DNA of 64,000 nucleotides from Paenibacillus oleatilyticus. Its GTDB lineage: Bacteria; Bacillota; Bacilli; Paenibacillales; NBRC-103111. A model generated the notes under the pieces. The model was not told the origin of the DNA, searched no databases, and saw nothing but the letters and a program-made list of their open reading frames with translations. A program made the position numbers and the translations under genes. The stretch lies in contig NZ_JAHNZO010000003.1 in NCBI RefSeq assembly GCF_018998565.1, positions 248,001 through 312,000 on the forward strand, read 5' to 3'. Position 1 is the first letter of the stretch. Each line of letters starts with the position of its first letter. Below are positions 54,622 to 63,687 of this stretch, one piece after another.

Positions 54622-54659
54622 CGGACTCGCCGGCATAGGCATGATGAAGGAGGATCGCC

Positions 54660-55604
54660 ATGAACCATTTACACAACGGGCCGGGTGTGCCGGGCCCAGC
54701 CATCCGGCAAAGGAAGGCGAACACTTCCGTCAAGCAGTTCATCCGGGATTACGGCTGGTCGTACTTGTTTATCCTCGTTCCGGTGCTGCTCTTTCTGGTG
54801 TTCACCCTGTATCCGGTCATCTCGGCGTTTCTGATGAGCTTTCAGAAATATACCGTCATGAAAACGGACTGGGTCGGCCTGGATAACTACAAGTTTATGT
54901 TTCAGGACGAAGTGTTCTGGAAGTCGATGAAAAATACCGTGATTTTCACCGTCGGCACGGTGCCGGTCAACATTATTTTGACGTTCGTGCTCGCTTTTCT
55001 CATCTTTCAGATGCGCCAGTCGTGGCAGACGTTTTTTAAAGCGGCCTTATACTTGCCGGGCGTCGTCTCGGGCGTGACGATCTCGCTCGTCTGGCTGGCG
55101 ATCTTCGATCCGACCCCTTGGGGACCGATGAACACGGTGCTCGGCTGGTTCGGCATCGATCCGGTCATCTGGCTCGGCAAATCGAACAGCGCCTTGTTCT
55201 CGCTGATGCTGATGACGTATCTCGGCTCGCACGGGGGCGGCATCATCCTGTACCTTGCGGCGATGGGCGGCATCCCGAAATCGCTATACGAGGCGGCGGA
55301 CATCGACCATGCGAGCGGCTGGACGAAGTTCACGAAAATTACGTGGCCGCTTCTTAAGCCGACGACGCTGTACTTGCTGGTGACGGGGGTCATCACCTCG
55401 TTTCAGGTGTTCATCAGTGTGTACCTGATGACGCAGGGCGGCCCGAACTTCGCCACGACGACGATTGCCTATCTCATTTACCAGACGGCGTTCGTCTTTT
55501 ACGATTTCGGTTTGGCTTCCGCGCAATCGTTCGTGCTCGCGATCGTCATTATTCTCATCTCGATCATTCAATTCAAATATTTCTCATCGGACATCGAATA
55601 TTAA
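54660..55604 (+). CDS. CUT1 ABC importer permease 1 (MalF-like)
   Basis: A 314-residue permease with about six transmembrane helices (WSYLFILVPVLLFLVFTLYPVI first) and the EAA loop near LYEAADIDHASGWTKFTKITWPLL, which contacts the ATPase. A basic cytosolic N-terminus of about 30 residues comes before the first helix. It forms a heterodimer with the second permease, whose start codon lies 12 bp downstream. Role: passage of the imported muropeptide sugar. Confidence 0.93.
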   Translation: MNHLHNGPGVPGPAIRQRKANTSVKQFIRDYGWSYLFILVPVLLFLVFTLYPVISAFLMSFQKYTVMKTDWVGLDNYKFMFQDEVFWKSMKNTVIFTVGTVPVNIILTFVLAFLIFQMRQSWQTFFKAALYLPGVVSGVTISLVWLAIFDPTPWGPMNTVLGWFGIDPVIWLGKSNSALFSLMLMTYLGSHGGGIILYLAAMGGIPKSLYEAADIDHASGWTKFTKITWPLLKPTTLYLLVTGVITSFQVFISVYLMTQGGPNFATTTIAYLIYQTAFVFYDFGLASAQSFVLAIVIILISIIQFKYFSSDIEY

Positions 55605-55616
55605 GGGGTGACTGCG

Positions 55617-56450
55617 TTGAGCAACCAATCGAAAGTGATCTTCATCGGCGTTGCAGCGATCATTCTTGCTTTCTGGGCGGTCATCACGGTCATCCCCTTG
55701 TACTGGATGATTATCGGCTCGTTTCAGGATTCGCTGGCCTCGGCCGTCTTTAAGCCGCAGATGATTCCGGACATTTGGTCCGTTGCGCCGTACGAGCGCT
55801 TTTTCACGAAAAACAACGCCGTCCAATGGCTGTTGAACTCGCTGTTCGTCTCTTCCGTGCTGACCGTCACGAACCTGCTCTTCGCTTCCATGGCGGGCTA
55901 TGCGTTCGCGAAGCTCAAATTTCCCGGGAGCAATTCGATCTTCTGGGTGCTGCTCGGCACGATGATGATTCCGGCGCAGGTCACGCTGATCCCGCTGTAC
56001 GTGCTGGTGATCAACGTCTTCGACCTGGCGGATACGTATACGGCGATGATCGTGCCGACCTTGGTCAGCGTCGGGAATATTTTTCTCATGAAGCAGTATA
56101 TGTCCACGTTACCGACATCGCTTATTCATGCCGCACGCATCGATGCCTGCAGCGAATTCGGCATTTTTTATAAAATCATCCTGCCGATGGCCAAGCCCGG
56201 GCTCGCCGTTCTGGCGATCTTCACGTTCGTGGCGAACTGGAACGATTTTTTCTGGCCGTTCCTCGTGACGCGCTCAAGTGAGATGCGGACGATTCAGGTC
56301 GGTCTCGCCAGCTTCAAATTTGCCGAGTCCACGGACTACGGCGCGATTATGGCGGGCGCGACGATCGGGGCTCTGCCGATGATCATCCTGTTCTTCTCGC
56401 TGCAAAAATATTTCCTGCAAGGGATCACCATAGGAGCCGTGAAAGGCTAG
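55617..56450 (+). CDS. CUT1 ABC importer permease 2 (MalG-like)
   Basis: A 277-residue permease with six helices (VIFIGVAAIILAFWAVITVIPLYWM first) and the EAA loop SLIHAARIDACSEFGIFYKIILPMAKPG. The TTG at 55617 is 6 nt after AAGGGGTG; the GTG at 55608 lies inside that site. It is the second half of the importer channel. The next gene encodes the ATPase, 16 bp on. Confidence 0.93.
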   Translation: MSNQSKVIFIGVAAIILAFWAVITVIPLYWMIIGSFQDSLASAVFKPQMIPDIWSVAPYERFFTKNNAVQWLLNSLFVSSVLTVTNLLFASMAGYAFAKLKFPGSNSIFWVLLGTMMIPAQVTLIPLYVLVINVFDLADTYTAMIVPTLVSVGNIFLMKQYMSTLPTSLIHAARIDACSEFGIFYKIILPMAKPGLAVLAIFTFVANWNDFFWPFLVTRSSEMRTIQVGLASFKFAESTDYGAIMAGATIGALPMIILFFSLQKYFLQGITIGAVKG

Positions 56451-56466
56451 AAGGAGGAACGAAGCG

Positions 56467-57579
56467 ATGGCACGCGTGGTGTTTCAAAATATACGCAAAG
56501 AGTATGTGGACGATAAAAAAGGGACCTTCACCGCGGTCGAAAGCTCCAATTTTGTGATCGAAGACCGGGAATTCGTTGTGTTCGTCGGTCCCTCGGGCTG
56601 CGGCAAAACGACCTCCCTGCGCATGATCGCGGGACTGGAGCGGCAGACGAGCGGCGATATTTACATCGGAGACCGTCTCGTCAATCAGATGCATCCGAAG
56701 GACCGCGACATTGCGATGGTGTTTCAGGATTATGCCTTGTACCCGCATATGACCATAGAAGAAAACTTGTCCTTCGGCCTCAAAAACCTGAAGCGCCCGA
56801 AGGAAGAGATCCAGCGCAAGGTGAAGGAAGCGTCGGCGATTCTGGGGCTGACGGACATGCTGGAGCGCAAGCCGCGGGAGCTCAGCGGCGGGCAGCGCCA
56901 GCGGGTGGCGGTCGGGCGCGCCATCGTGCGCGATCCGCAGGTGTTCCTGTTCGACGAGCCGCTCTCGAACCTCGACGCGAAGCTGCGCATTCAGATGCGG
57001 GTGGAACTGGCGGAGCTGCATAAGCGGCTCGGCGCGACCATCGTCTACGTGACCCACGATCAGGTCGAAGCGATGACGCTCGGCGAACGGATCGTCGTCA
57101 TGAACCAGGGGCGCATTCAGCAGATTGCATCGCCGACGGAGCTGTACAACCGGCCGAGCAATATGTTCGTCGCCGGGTTTATTGGGTCGCCGGCCATGAA
57201 CTTTATGGACGCGCGGATCGAACGCGGACACGTGCATGTGGAAGGGGCCTCCTTCACCTTGTCGGACGCCGCGGTCCGTGGACTGAAGGCGTATGAAGGC
57301 AAAAGCATCATTCTGGGGGTGCGTCCGGAGCATATATATGGCGAGGAGTTCATGCCGCCGGCCGCATCGGCGTACCGGTTGAACGCCGTCGTACAGGTCG
57401 TGGAAAATTTGGGCGCGGAGAATCTCGTCTACTTCCGGGTTGGTCAGCGGATGGTCACGGCCCGCGTCCATCCGGAAACGGTAGCGCAGGTGGGGCAGTC
57501 GAAGCTGTTCGCCTTCGACGGAGGCAAGCTGAATTTCTTCGATCCGGCGACGGAAGAGCGCATCGTGCTGGAGGTATAG
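56467..57579 (+). CDS. CUT1 ABC importer ATPase (MsmK/UgpC-like)
   Basis: A 370-residue ATPase. Walker A GPSGCGKTT, Q-loop VFQDYALYPHM, signature [15 protein letters not shown], Walker B FLFDEPLSNLDAKLR, H-loop VTHDQVEAMTLG, and a C-terminal OB-fold/TOBE regulatory domain (from about residue 240; VRPEHIYGEEF). CUT1 systems of Firmicutes often borrow a shared MsmX-type ATPase; this operon has its own, which suggests a dedicated system. The ATG at 56467 follows GGAGG by 9 nt. Confidence 0.94.
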   Translation: MARVVFQNIRKEYVDDKKGTFTAVESSNFVIEDREFVVFVGPSGCGKTTSLRMIAGLERQTSGDIYIGDRLVNQMHPKDRDIAMVFQDYALYPHMTIEENLSFGLKNLKRPKEEIQRKVKEASAILGLTDMLERKPRELSGGQRQRVAVGRAIVRDPQVFLFDEPLSNLDAKLRIQMRVELAELHKRLGATIVYVTHDQVEAMTLGERIVVMNQGRIQQIASPTELYNRPSNMFVAGFIGSPAMNFMDARIERGHVHVEGASFTLSDAAVRGLKAYEGKSIILGVRPEHIYGEEFMPPAASAYRLNAVVQVVENLGAENLVYFRVGQRMVTARVHPETVAQVGQSKLFAFDGGKLNFFDPATEERIVLEV

Positions 57580-57595
57580 GTATAAAAGAAGCAGT

Positions 57596-57755
57596 CCGGT
57601 GAATAGGAGCGGAGCAGCCGAAAGCGCTCTATAGAAACGAAGTGTTCGCCTTTGTTTCCGGATTTCAACCTTTTAAGGGGTAGTATGATAATGAAATCCG
57701 GGAACAAGAGCGATCGGAAGAGCGTTTCGGATGCGCAGCGCCTGCTATTCACCGG
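57596..57755. repeat. 160-bp nested palindrome
   Basis: Outer arms CCGGTGAATAG (57596-57606) / CTATTCACCGG (57745-57755); next CCGAAAGCGCTCT (57618-57630) / AGAGCGTTTCGG (57719-57730, one-base bulge); inner GTTTCCGGATTTCA (57654-57667) / TGAAATCCGGGAAC (57692-57705). There is no gene inside. It interrupts the otherwise tight operon between the ATPase and the membrane protein gene. Confidence 0.78.
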
Positions 57756-57783
57756 GTTTTTCCAGAAAAAGGAGGTATGTCCG

Positions 57784-58503
57784 ATGCGGAAGCTTAGCGA
57801 AATCATGGTGCGCTCGGGATTGCAAACGTACCGCGAAATCATTCATGTCGCCTTGTTCAGCATCGTCAGCTCGCTCGTCTTGTTTCCGGTGCTGCTTTTC
57901 CTGCCCGTGCCGCTGGCTCTGCTATTGCTGGTGCTGCTGTACGTGCCTTTGGCGGCGGGCACGCTCTACGCGTGTCACCGTATTCAGCAGGGGGAGAAAG
58001 GGAGCGTGCGGACTATGCTCAAAGGAACGTTGGCCCATTACGGTTCTTCGCTCATCTTCGGGCTTGTCTGCGCTTTGTTCGTACTGATCCTCGTTTCCTC
58101 CTGGTGGTACTACGGCAGCCGGAGCGGGATGATGTCTTTGGCGCTGGCCGTGTTTCAGACCTACTTCGTGGCGCTCTTTTTCATCTCGCAAACCTATACG
58201 CTGTCTCTGGTCATTCAGGAGCGGCTCGGCATCTTCAGCGCCATGGGCCGCAGCGTCAAGCTGTTCGTCGCCCGTCCGATGTATACGATCGGTGCTTGCT
58301 TCCAGATGCTGTGCTTCGCCGTTCTGCTGGGTGTGACGGTCGTTGGATTTGCTTGCTTGTATATGGGCATGATCGGATTTTTTGCAAACCTGGTGACGGC
58401 GAACGTGCTGCGGAAGGATGAGGAGGCATCCCCGTCCGGCAGCGGGGCGGGCGATTCGACCACTGTGTCAGGCGACTTTCATCTTGCAGGCAGGGAGAGC
58501 TGA
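57784..58503 (+). CDS. Membrane protein, possibly YesL/DUF624-like
   Basis: A 239-residue protein with about six hydrophobic helices (VALFSIVSSLVLFPVLLFLPVPLALLLLVLLYVPLAAGTLYAC, then four more). The ATG at 57784 is 8 nt after AAGGAGG; the upstream frame enters the palindrome. YesL-type proteins are common next to CUT1 importers in Paenibacillaceae and Bacillus, but their role is unknown. The family link is suggested by topology and position, not by a clear motif. The stop codon is 3 bp before namZ. Confidence 0.6.
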   Translation: MRKLSEIMVRSGLQTYREIIHVALFSIVSSLVLFPVLLFLPVPLALLLLVLLYVPLAAGTLYACHRIQQGEKGSVRTMLKGTLAHYGSSLIFGLVCALFVLILVSSWWYYGSRSGMMSLALAVFQTYFVALFFISQTYTLSLVIQERLGIFSAMGRSVKLFVARPMYTIGACFQMLCFAVLLGVTVVGFACLYMGMIGFFANLVTANVLRKDEEASPSGSGAGDSTTVSGDFHLAGRES

Positions 58504-58506
58504 GCG

Positions 58507-59682
58507 ATGGAGAGGATGGTACAGACCGGAGCAGATCGTCTTTCGCTGCTGGAATCTGAGCTTCTCGGATTGCGTTTCGGACTGCTGACGAACCCGACGG
58601 GCATCAACCGGCGGTTCGAATCCGTGATCGACCGGTGCGCCGGGTTCAAGTCGGCGGCTTTGACGGCGCTGTTCGCCTGCGAGCACGGCATTCGCGGCGA
58701 AAGGCAGGCGGGGGTCCGCTTCGGCGATGAAAAGGACGACAAGACGGGGATTCCCGTCTTTAGTTTATATGGGGACCACAAGCGGCCCACGGAAGAGATG
58801 ATGGACGGTGTTGACGCCGTCGTTTTCGACATTCAGGATTTGGGCGTGCGCTTTTACACCTATTTAAGCACGCTGGTGTACATGATGGAAGCGTGCGCGG
58901 CTTACGGAAAACGGCTGATCGTGCTCGACCGGCCGAATCCGCTCGGCGGGATCGTCAGCGAGGGCGGGATGCTGGAGGCGGGCTACGAATCGATGGTCGG
59001 CGCGTGGGCGGTACCGTTCCGCACGGGGCTGACCATCGGCGAGTTTGCAGAGTATGTGAACAGCCACATGCCTGTGCGGTGCGATTTGCAGGTCGTTCCG
59101 CTGCTTGGCTGGGAGCGGGACATGGAATATCCCGCGACGGGGCTGCCATGGATCATGCCTTCGCCCAATATGCCGACGATGGATACGGTGCGGGTCTATG
59201 CGGGGAACTGCCTGTTTGAGGGCACGAATGTGTCCGAAGGACGGGGGACGACGCGGCCGTTCGAGCTGCTCGGCGCGCCCTGGATGGACGGGCGCGCGGT
59301 CGGCGAAGCGGTGAACCGCTTGGGGCTGCCGGGCGTGCACGCGCAGCCGGTTCATTTTACGCCGACGTTCTCGAAGTATCAGGGCGAGCTGTGCAGTGGC
59401 GTGCAGCTGTTCGTGACCGATCCGGCGGCATACCGTTCCGTCGCGACGGCGCTGCATCTGCTGCATACGGTTGCGGCGCTTTACCCGGCGCATTTTCAAT
59501 GGACGCCGCCGTTTAAGGAAGGGCAGAAGCCTTTTATCGACTATTTGTCCGGCAGCGATCTGGTCCGCACTTCGATTCATACGGAGACGGGGCTGAACCG
59601 GATTTTATCGTTATGGGACGCGCAAGCGAAGGCATGGAACGACGCGAGGCGGCCTTATTTGTTGTACGGAGGGGAAGCATGA
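58507..59682 (+). CDS. namZ: NamZ-like exo-beta-N-acetylmuramidase (DUF1343, GH171)
   Basis: A 391-residue protein of the NamZ/YbbC family, which removes MurNAc from the non-reducing end of peptidoglycan glycan fragments. Conserved segments: GLLTNPTGI, LFACEHGIRGERQAG (family Glu/His), VVFDIQDLGVRFYTY, DRPNPLGG and WIMPSPNMPTMDTVRVYAGNCLFEGTNVSEGRGT. No signal peptide is visible, whereas the B. subtilis enzyme is exported, so this copy should act in the cytoplasm after import. NagZ and AnmK genes follow with overlapping ends. Confidence 0.93.
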   Translation: MERMVQTGADRLSLLESELLGLRFGLLTNPTGINRRFESVIDRCAGFKSAALTALFACEHGIRGERQAGVRFGDEKDDKTGIPVFSLYGDHKRPTEEMMDGVDAVVFDIQDLGVRFYTYLSTLVYMMEACAAYGKRLIVLDRPNPLGGIVSEGGMLEAGYESMVGAWAVPFRTGLTIGEFAEYVNSHMPVRCDLQVVPLLGWERDMEYPATGLPWIMPSPNMPTMDTVRVYAGNCLFEGTNVSEGRGTTRPFELLGAPWMDGRAVGEAVNRLGLPGVHAQPVHFTPTFSKYQGELCSGVQLFVTDPAAYRSVATALHLLHTVAALYPAHFQWTPPFKEGQKPFIDYLSGSDLVRTSIHTETGLNRILSLWDAQAKAWNDARRPYLLYGGEA

Positions 59683-61298
59683 TGGAGCTTGCAGGCATGA
59701 CGTTGGAGGACAAGGTCGGACAGCTTATCCAGGCAGGCTTTCACAGCCTGGAACCGGACGAGCACATTTTGGACCTGATCGAACGGCGGCGAATCGGCGG
59801 CGTTATTTTGTTCGCGCGCAATGTGCAGAGCACGGCGCAGGTCGCGGCTTTGACCGGTAAGCTGCAGGAGGCGGCGCAGCGGGCGGGGACGGCTCCGCTG
59901 TGGATTTCCATCGATCAGGAAGGCGGCATGGTGGCGCGTATAACGGAAGGCGTCGCGCTAATGCCGGGAGCGATGGCGATTGCCGCCGGGGGCTCGGTGA
60001 AGGCGGCCTACGAAGCGGCTCTCGTTGCGGGCCGGGAGCTGCGGGCGCTCGGCGTCAACATGAATTTTGCGCCGGATCTGGATATCAACAACAATCCGGC
60101 CAATCCGGTGATCGGGGTGCGCTCCTTCGGCGAAGCTCCGGAGGCCGTTGCGGAGTACGGAGCGGCTTCGATCCGCGGCTTTCAGGACGCGGGTGTGTCG
60201 GCCACGGCGAAGCATTTTCCGGGACATGGCGACACCGCGACGGATTCGCATCTCGACCTGCCGACAATCCCGCATTCGCGCGAGCGCATCGAAGCGGTTG
60301 AGCTGGTGCCGTTCCGGCGCGCCGTTGCCGCAGGCGTCGATGCGGTCATGTCGTCGCACATCGTGTTTCCGGCGTTCGAGCCGGAGCGGCTGCCCGCGAC
60401 CTTATCCCGCCGCGTGCTGACGGGACTGCTGCGGGAGGAGCTCGGCTTCGACGGCGTCATCGTGACGGATTGCATGGAGATGCAGGCGATTGCCGCTCAT
60501 TACGGCACGGTGCAGGCGGCGGTTATGGCCGTGGAGGCGGGCGCCGACATCGTCTTGATCAGCCACAGCCGCGAGCAGCAGGAAGGCGCCCTCGACGCGC
60601 TGCTGGAGGCGGTCCGCTCCGGGCGGATCAGCGAGGAGCGGATCGACGCGTCGGTCCGCAGGCTGCTTGCGCTGAAGCGGAAGCGGCTGGCCGCCGGGAC
60701 GGAGTCGCATGAAGCGGCGCTCCGCCTCGTCGGCTGCGAGGCGCACCGGCAGACGGCCCGGCGGATCGGCGAGGCCAGCGTGACGCTGGTTAAAGACGAG
60801 GAGCGGCTGCTGCCGCTGCGGCGCATTCCGACGCTGGTCATTCATACGTCGGCGGTCGCGACCTCGATTGCCGACGAAGCCGTCGAAATTCCGCATACGC
60901 TCGGAAAAGCGCTGGCCGCGCAAGGGCTGGACGTTATCGAACGGATCATTCCCGTATCTCCGGACGGCGAGGCGCTGCAAGCGTTGTTGATGCAAGTCAA
61001 GCCGTTCGGGCAGGTCGTCGTGGGCACATACAACGCGTCCTTCTTCCCCGGGCAGGTCCGGTTGATCGAAGCGCTGCGATCGCTGGGCAAGCGCCCGGTT
61101 GTGGTCGCGCTGCGCAATCCGTACGATTTGCGCGAATTCCCGGACGTGTCGACCTATGCGGCCGTGTACGAATCGAGGCCGCTTGCGCTGGATAGTGCGG
61201 CCAAGGGGCTGACAGGCGCGATCCCGATGTGGGGCAGGCTGCCGGTCACGATCAGCGAAGCCTATCCGGCGGGATGGGGGGCGGACGGGCCATGCTAG
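59682..61298 (+). CDS. nagZ: NagZ-like beta-N-acetylglucosaminidase (GH3)
   Basis: A 538-residue GH3 enzyme that removes GlcNAc from muropeptides. DQEGGMVARI, the catalytic Asp-His dyad in KHFPGHGDTATDSHLDLP and the nucleophile loop VTDCMEMQAI identify NagZ. The C-terminal domain is an alpha/beta sandwich without its own catalytic residues. No signal peptide is present. The start is the ATG at 59682 (7 nt after GGAGGGG) or at 59679, one codon earlier, which overlaps the namZ stop codon. Together with NamZ it would break a glycan fragment down to free MurNAc and GlcNAc. Confidence 0.94.
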   Translation: MELAGMTLEDKVGQLIQAGFHSLEPDEHILDLIERRRIGGVILFARNVQSTAQVAALTGKLQEAAQRAGTAPLWISIDQEGGMVARITEGVALMPGAMAIAAGGSVKAAYEAALVAGRELRALGVNMNFAPDLDINNNPANPVIGVRSFGEAPEAVAEYGAASIRGFQDAGVSATAKHFPGHGDTATDSHLDLPTIPHSRERIEAVELVPFRRAVAAGVDAVMSSHIVFPAFEPERLPATLSRRVLTGLLREELGFDGVIVTDCMEMQAIAAHYGTVQAAVMAVEAGADIVLISHSREQQEGALDALLEAVRSGRISEERIDASVRRLLALKRKRLAAGTESHEAALRLVGCEAHRQTARRIGEASVTLVKDEERLLPLRRIPTLVIHTSAVATSIADEAVEIPHTLGKALAAQGLDVIERIIPVSPDGEALQALLMQVKPFGQVVVGTYNASFFPGQVRLIEALRSLGKRPVVVALRNPYDLREFPDVSTYAAVYESRPLALDSAAKGLTGAIPMWGRLPVTISEAYPAGWGADGPC

Positions 61299-62482
61299 CG
61301 TCCTACTTCCGCAAGCCGCAGCGGCTGGTCGTCGGGCTGATGTCCGGCACGTCGCTCGACGGCGTCGATGCCGCGATCGTCCGCATCGCGGGCCAGGGCC
61401 TCGATACGAAGGTCGAGCTCGTTCATTACACCGCGGTGCCTTACGACGATACACTCCGCGAGAAGCTGAAGGAGCTGTGCAGCCTCGACCGCTCGAATGT
61501 GGCGATGGTATGCGGCATGAACTTTTATCTCGGCCGCATCTTCGCGGAAGCGGTGCGGCTGGCCGCTGCGGAAGCGCGGCTGCCGATGGACGAGATCGAC
61601 CTCGTCAGCTCGCACGGCCAGACGGTGTGGCATATTCCCGAGGCCGACCCGAGCGAATGGCACCAGATCCGCTCGACGCTGCAAATCGGCGATTTGTCGG
61701 TGATCGCCAAGCTGACGGGCAAACCGGTCGTCGGCGACTATCGGACCGCCGATATGGCGGTCGGCGGGCAAGGTGCGCCGCTCGTGCCGTACGCCGATTT
61801 CATCCTGTTCCGGGACGCGGACAAGGGCCGCATCGCGCAAAATATCGGCGGCATCGGCAACTGCACCGCCATCCCGGCCGGCGCTCTGCCGGAGGACGTC
61901 ATCGCCTTCGATACAGGGCCGGGCAACATGCTGATCGACGAAGCCGTCTATCAGCTGTCCGGCGGGGCGAAGAGCTATGACGACGGAGGCGCTTGGGCGG
62001 CGCAAGGGCGGGCAGATGACTCGCTCGTAGACCGGATGCTGAGCCATCCGTACTTCGCGCTGAAGCCCGTGAAGACGACGGGCCGCGAAATGTTCGGCAA
62101 GCCGTACGCCGCAGAGTGGATCGGCGAAGCGCGGCGGCTGGGGCTCGCGGACGCGGACATCGTCGCCACGTTCACGGCCTTCACCGCGCGCTCCATTGCC
62201 GCGGGCTACCGCGACTTCGTCTTCCCCGCCTGCCGGGCGGACGAAGTGATCGTGTCCGGCGGCGGGGCGCACAACCGGACACTGCTGCGCATGCTTGCCG
62301 GGCTGCTGCCGGAGCAGCGGGTGCTCACGTCGGATGCGTTCGGCATCTCCGGCGATGCCAAGGAAGCGATCGCGTTCGCCTTGTTCGCGAACAATTTCCT
62401 GCACGGCATTCCGAACCAACTGCCGTCTGCGACCGGCGCTTCACGTCCGACCGTCATGGGCAAGCTCGCTTTGCCGGAATGA
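61292..62482 (+). CDS. anmK: Anhydro-N-acetylmuramic acid kinase
   Basis: A 396-residue ASKHA kinase that opens and phosphorylates 1,6-anhydroMurNAc to MurNAc-6-P, which MurQ then uses. GLMSGTSLDGVDAAIV, SSHGQTVWHIPE, GDYRTADMAVGGQGAPLVPYAD, QNIGGIGN and FDTGPGNMLIDEAV are all AnmK hallmarks. The ATG at 61292 overlaps the nagZ stop codon. An anhydro-sugar kinase is more usual in Gram-negatives; in a Firmicute it implies supply of anhydro-muropeptides from foreign or own lytic transglycosylases. Confidence 0.95.
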   Translation: MLASYFRKPQRLVVGLMSGTSLDGVDAAIVRIAGQGLDTKVELVHYTAVPYDDTLREKLKELCSLDRSNVAMVCGMNFYLGRIFAEAVRLAAAEARLPMDEIDLVSSHGQTVWHIPEADPSEWHQIRSTLQIGDLSVIAKLTGKPVVGDYRTADMAVGGQGAPLVPYADFILFRDADKGRIAQNIGGIGNCTAIPAGALPEDVIAFDTGPGNMLIDEAVYQLSGGAKSYDDGGAWAAQGRADDSLVDRMLSHPYFALKPVKTTGREMFGKPYAAEWIGEARRLGLADADIVATFTAFTARSIAAGYRDFVFPACRADEVIVSGGGAHNRTLLRMLAGLLPEQRVLTSDAFGISGDAKEAIAFALFANNFLHGIPNQLPSATGASRPTVMGKLALPE

Positions 62483-62512
62483 CCTGACCTTAAAATTTAT
62501 CGCTTAACTTAT

Positions 62513-62565
62513 GCAGCAAGCCTTTCTCAAGAGAACGTTCTGGGAAAGGCTTGCTGCTTTTTTTT
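62513..62565 (+). terminator. Terminator of the peptidoglycan-sugar operon
   Basis: GCAGCAAGCCTTTC (62513-62526) and GAAAGGCTTGCTGC (62544-62557) form a perfect 14-bp stem followed by eight T. Confidence 0.95.
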
Positions 62566-62640
62566 GCCGCCAATTTGACGCATCACACATAAAAAAGGAA
62601 AATAAATAATATTATTTCCATATTTTGCGAGGTTGCTCTT

Positions 62641-63687
62641 ATGGATCAAAACGATTATTTAAAGCAAATTTACACGCACCTGCAGGACGGGATCATTGTG
62701 ATGGATCAAGAGCGCAGGATTGTGATGATGAATCCGTCGGCCGAACGAATTACCGGCTGGAGCGAAGGCGGACATGTGCCGTACTGCTCCTACTGTCAAA
62801 CCAGAGCGCTGGAGCCGGGGGAAGAGCGCTGCTATCTGCTGGCTAAACGGGAGGTCCCGTACTTTCTGTCCTCGATGCCGACCTATGAAGGCGGTCTGGT
62901 GGAAATGGAAATGAGCACGGCCGTCATTTACGAGAATGCGGCGCAGAAGCGGCAGGAAGTACTGCTGGTTCTGAAGGATTTGACCGCCAAGCGGAAGGAG
63001 GAAGAAGCGAGAATTTCCAAAATGGTGCTGCAAAAGACGCTGGAAGCCCAGGAAAACGAGCGCAAACGGCTCGCTCAGGAGCTGCACGACGGTGTCGGGC
63101 AGTCGTTATATTCCGTGTCGGTGGGCCTTCAGGCGATCCGCTCCCGGACGAAGCATCAGGAGGAGGCATGGGGGAGCTATATGCAGGAGATCGTAGACGA
63201 ACTGGAAAAGGTCATCCGCGATGTCAAGCTCTATTCGCTTCAGCTTCGCCCCCACAGTCTGGACCGGCTCGGTCTCATTCCGACGGTGAGCCATCTCGTC
63301 TCCACCTTGAACAAAGCGCATCCCGATCGGCAGCTGACGTTCAGCCACAGCCAAGTCGGCCACCGGCTGAAGCCGACTCTGGAAATCCATCTGTACCGGA
63401 TCATTCAAGAGGCGCTGCACAATGCTTTGAAGTATTCGCAAGCCACACTCATGGAAGTGATTTTGTACCGCGAAGGAGCCGAGCTCGTGTTAACGGTACA
63501 GGATAACGGTATCGGATTTATCCGCGACCGGGTGGAGGAAGGACTCGGACTCAAGCACATGGAAGAGCGGGCCGACCAAATGGAAGGGCGGCTGCACATC
63601 CGGTCTCTTCCCGGAGAAGGGACCGCCATCCAAGTCAGAGTACCGTACAAGGAGGCGGAAGAGCATGATACGCGTACTGTTGGTTGA
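62641..63687 (+). CDS. NreB/NarL-type sensor histidine kinase with a cysteine-bearing PAS domain
   Basis: A 348-residue soluble kinase. Residues 1-110 form a PAS domain (LQDGIIVMDQERRIVMMNPSAERITGW) with Cys49, Cys52 and Cys64. NreB, the staphylococcal oxygen sensor, binds a 4Fe-4S cluster through four Cys spaced C-x2-C-x11-C-x2-C; three of the four match here, while the fourth is Leu67. A HisKA_3 helix with the phospho-His (NERKRLAQELHDGVGQSLYS) and an HATPase domain (HNALKYSQATLMEV, DNGIGFI, GLGLKHMEERA) follow. The response regulator gene overlaps its end. Oxygen or redox sensing is inferred from NreB. Confidence 0.88.
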   Translation: MDQNDYLKQIYTHLQDGIIVMDQERRIVMMNPSAERITGWSEGGHVPYCSYCQTRALEPGEERCYLLAKREVPYFLSSMPTYEGGLVEMEMSTAVIYENAAQKRQEVLLVLKDLTAKRKEEEARISKMVLQKTLEAQENERKRLAQELHDGVGQSLYSVSVGLQAIRSRTKHQEEAWGSYMQEIVDELEKVIRDVKLYSLQLRPHSLDRLGLIPTVSHLVSTLNKAHPDRQLTFSHSQVGHRLKPTLEIHLYRIIQEALHNALKYSQATLMEVILYREGAELVLTVQDNGIGFIRDRVEEGLGLKHMEERADQMEGRLHIRSLPGEGTAIQVRVPYKEAEEHDTRTVG

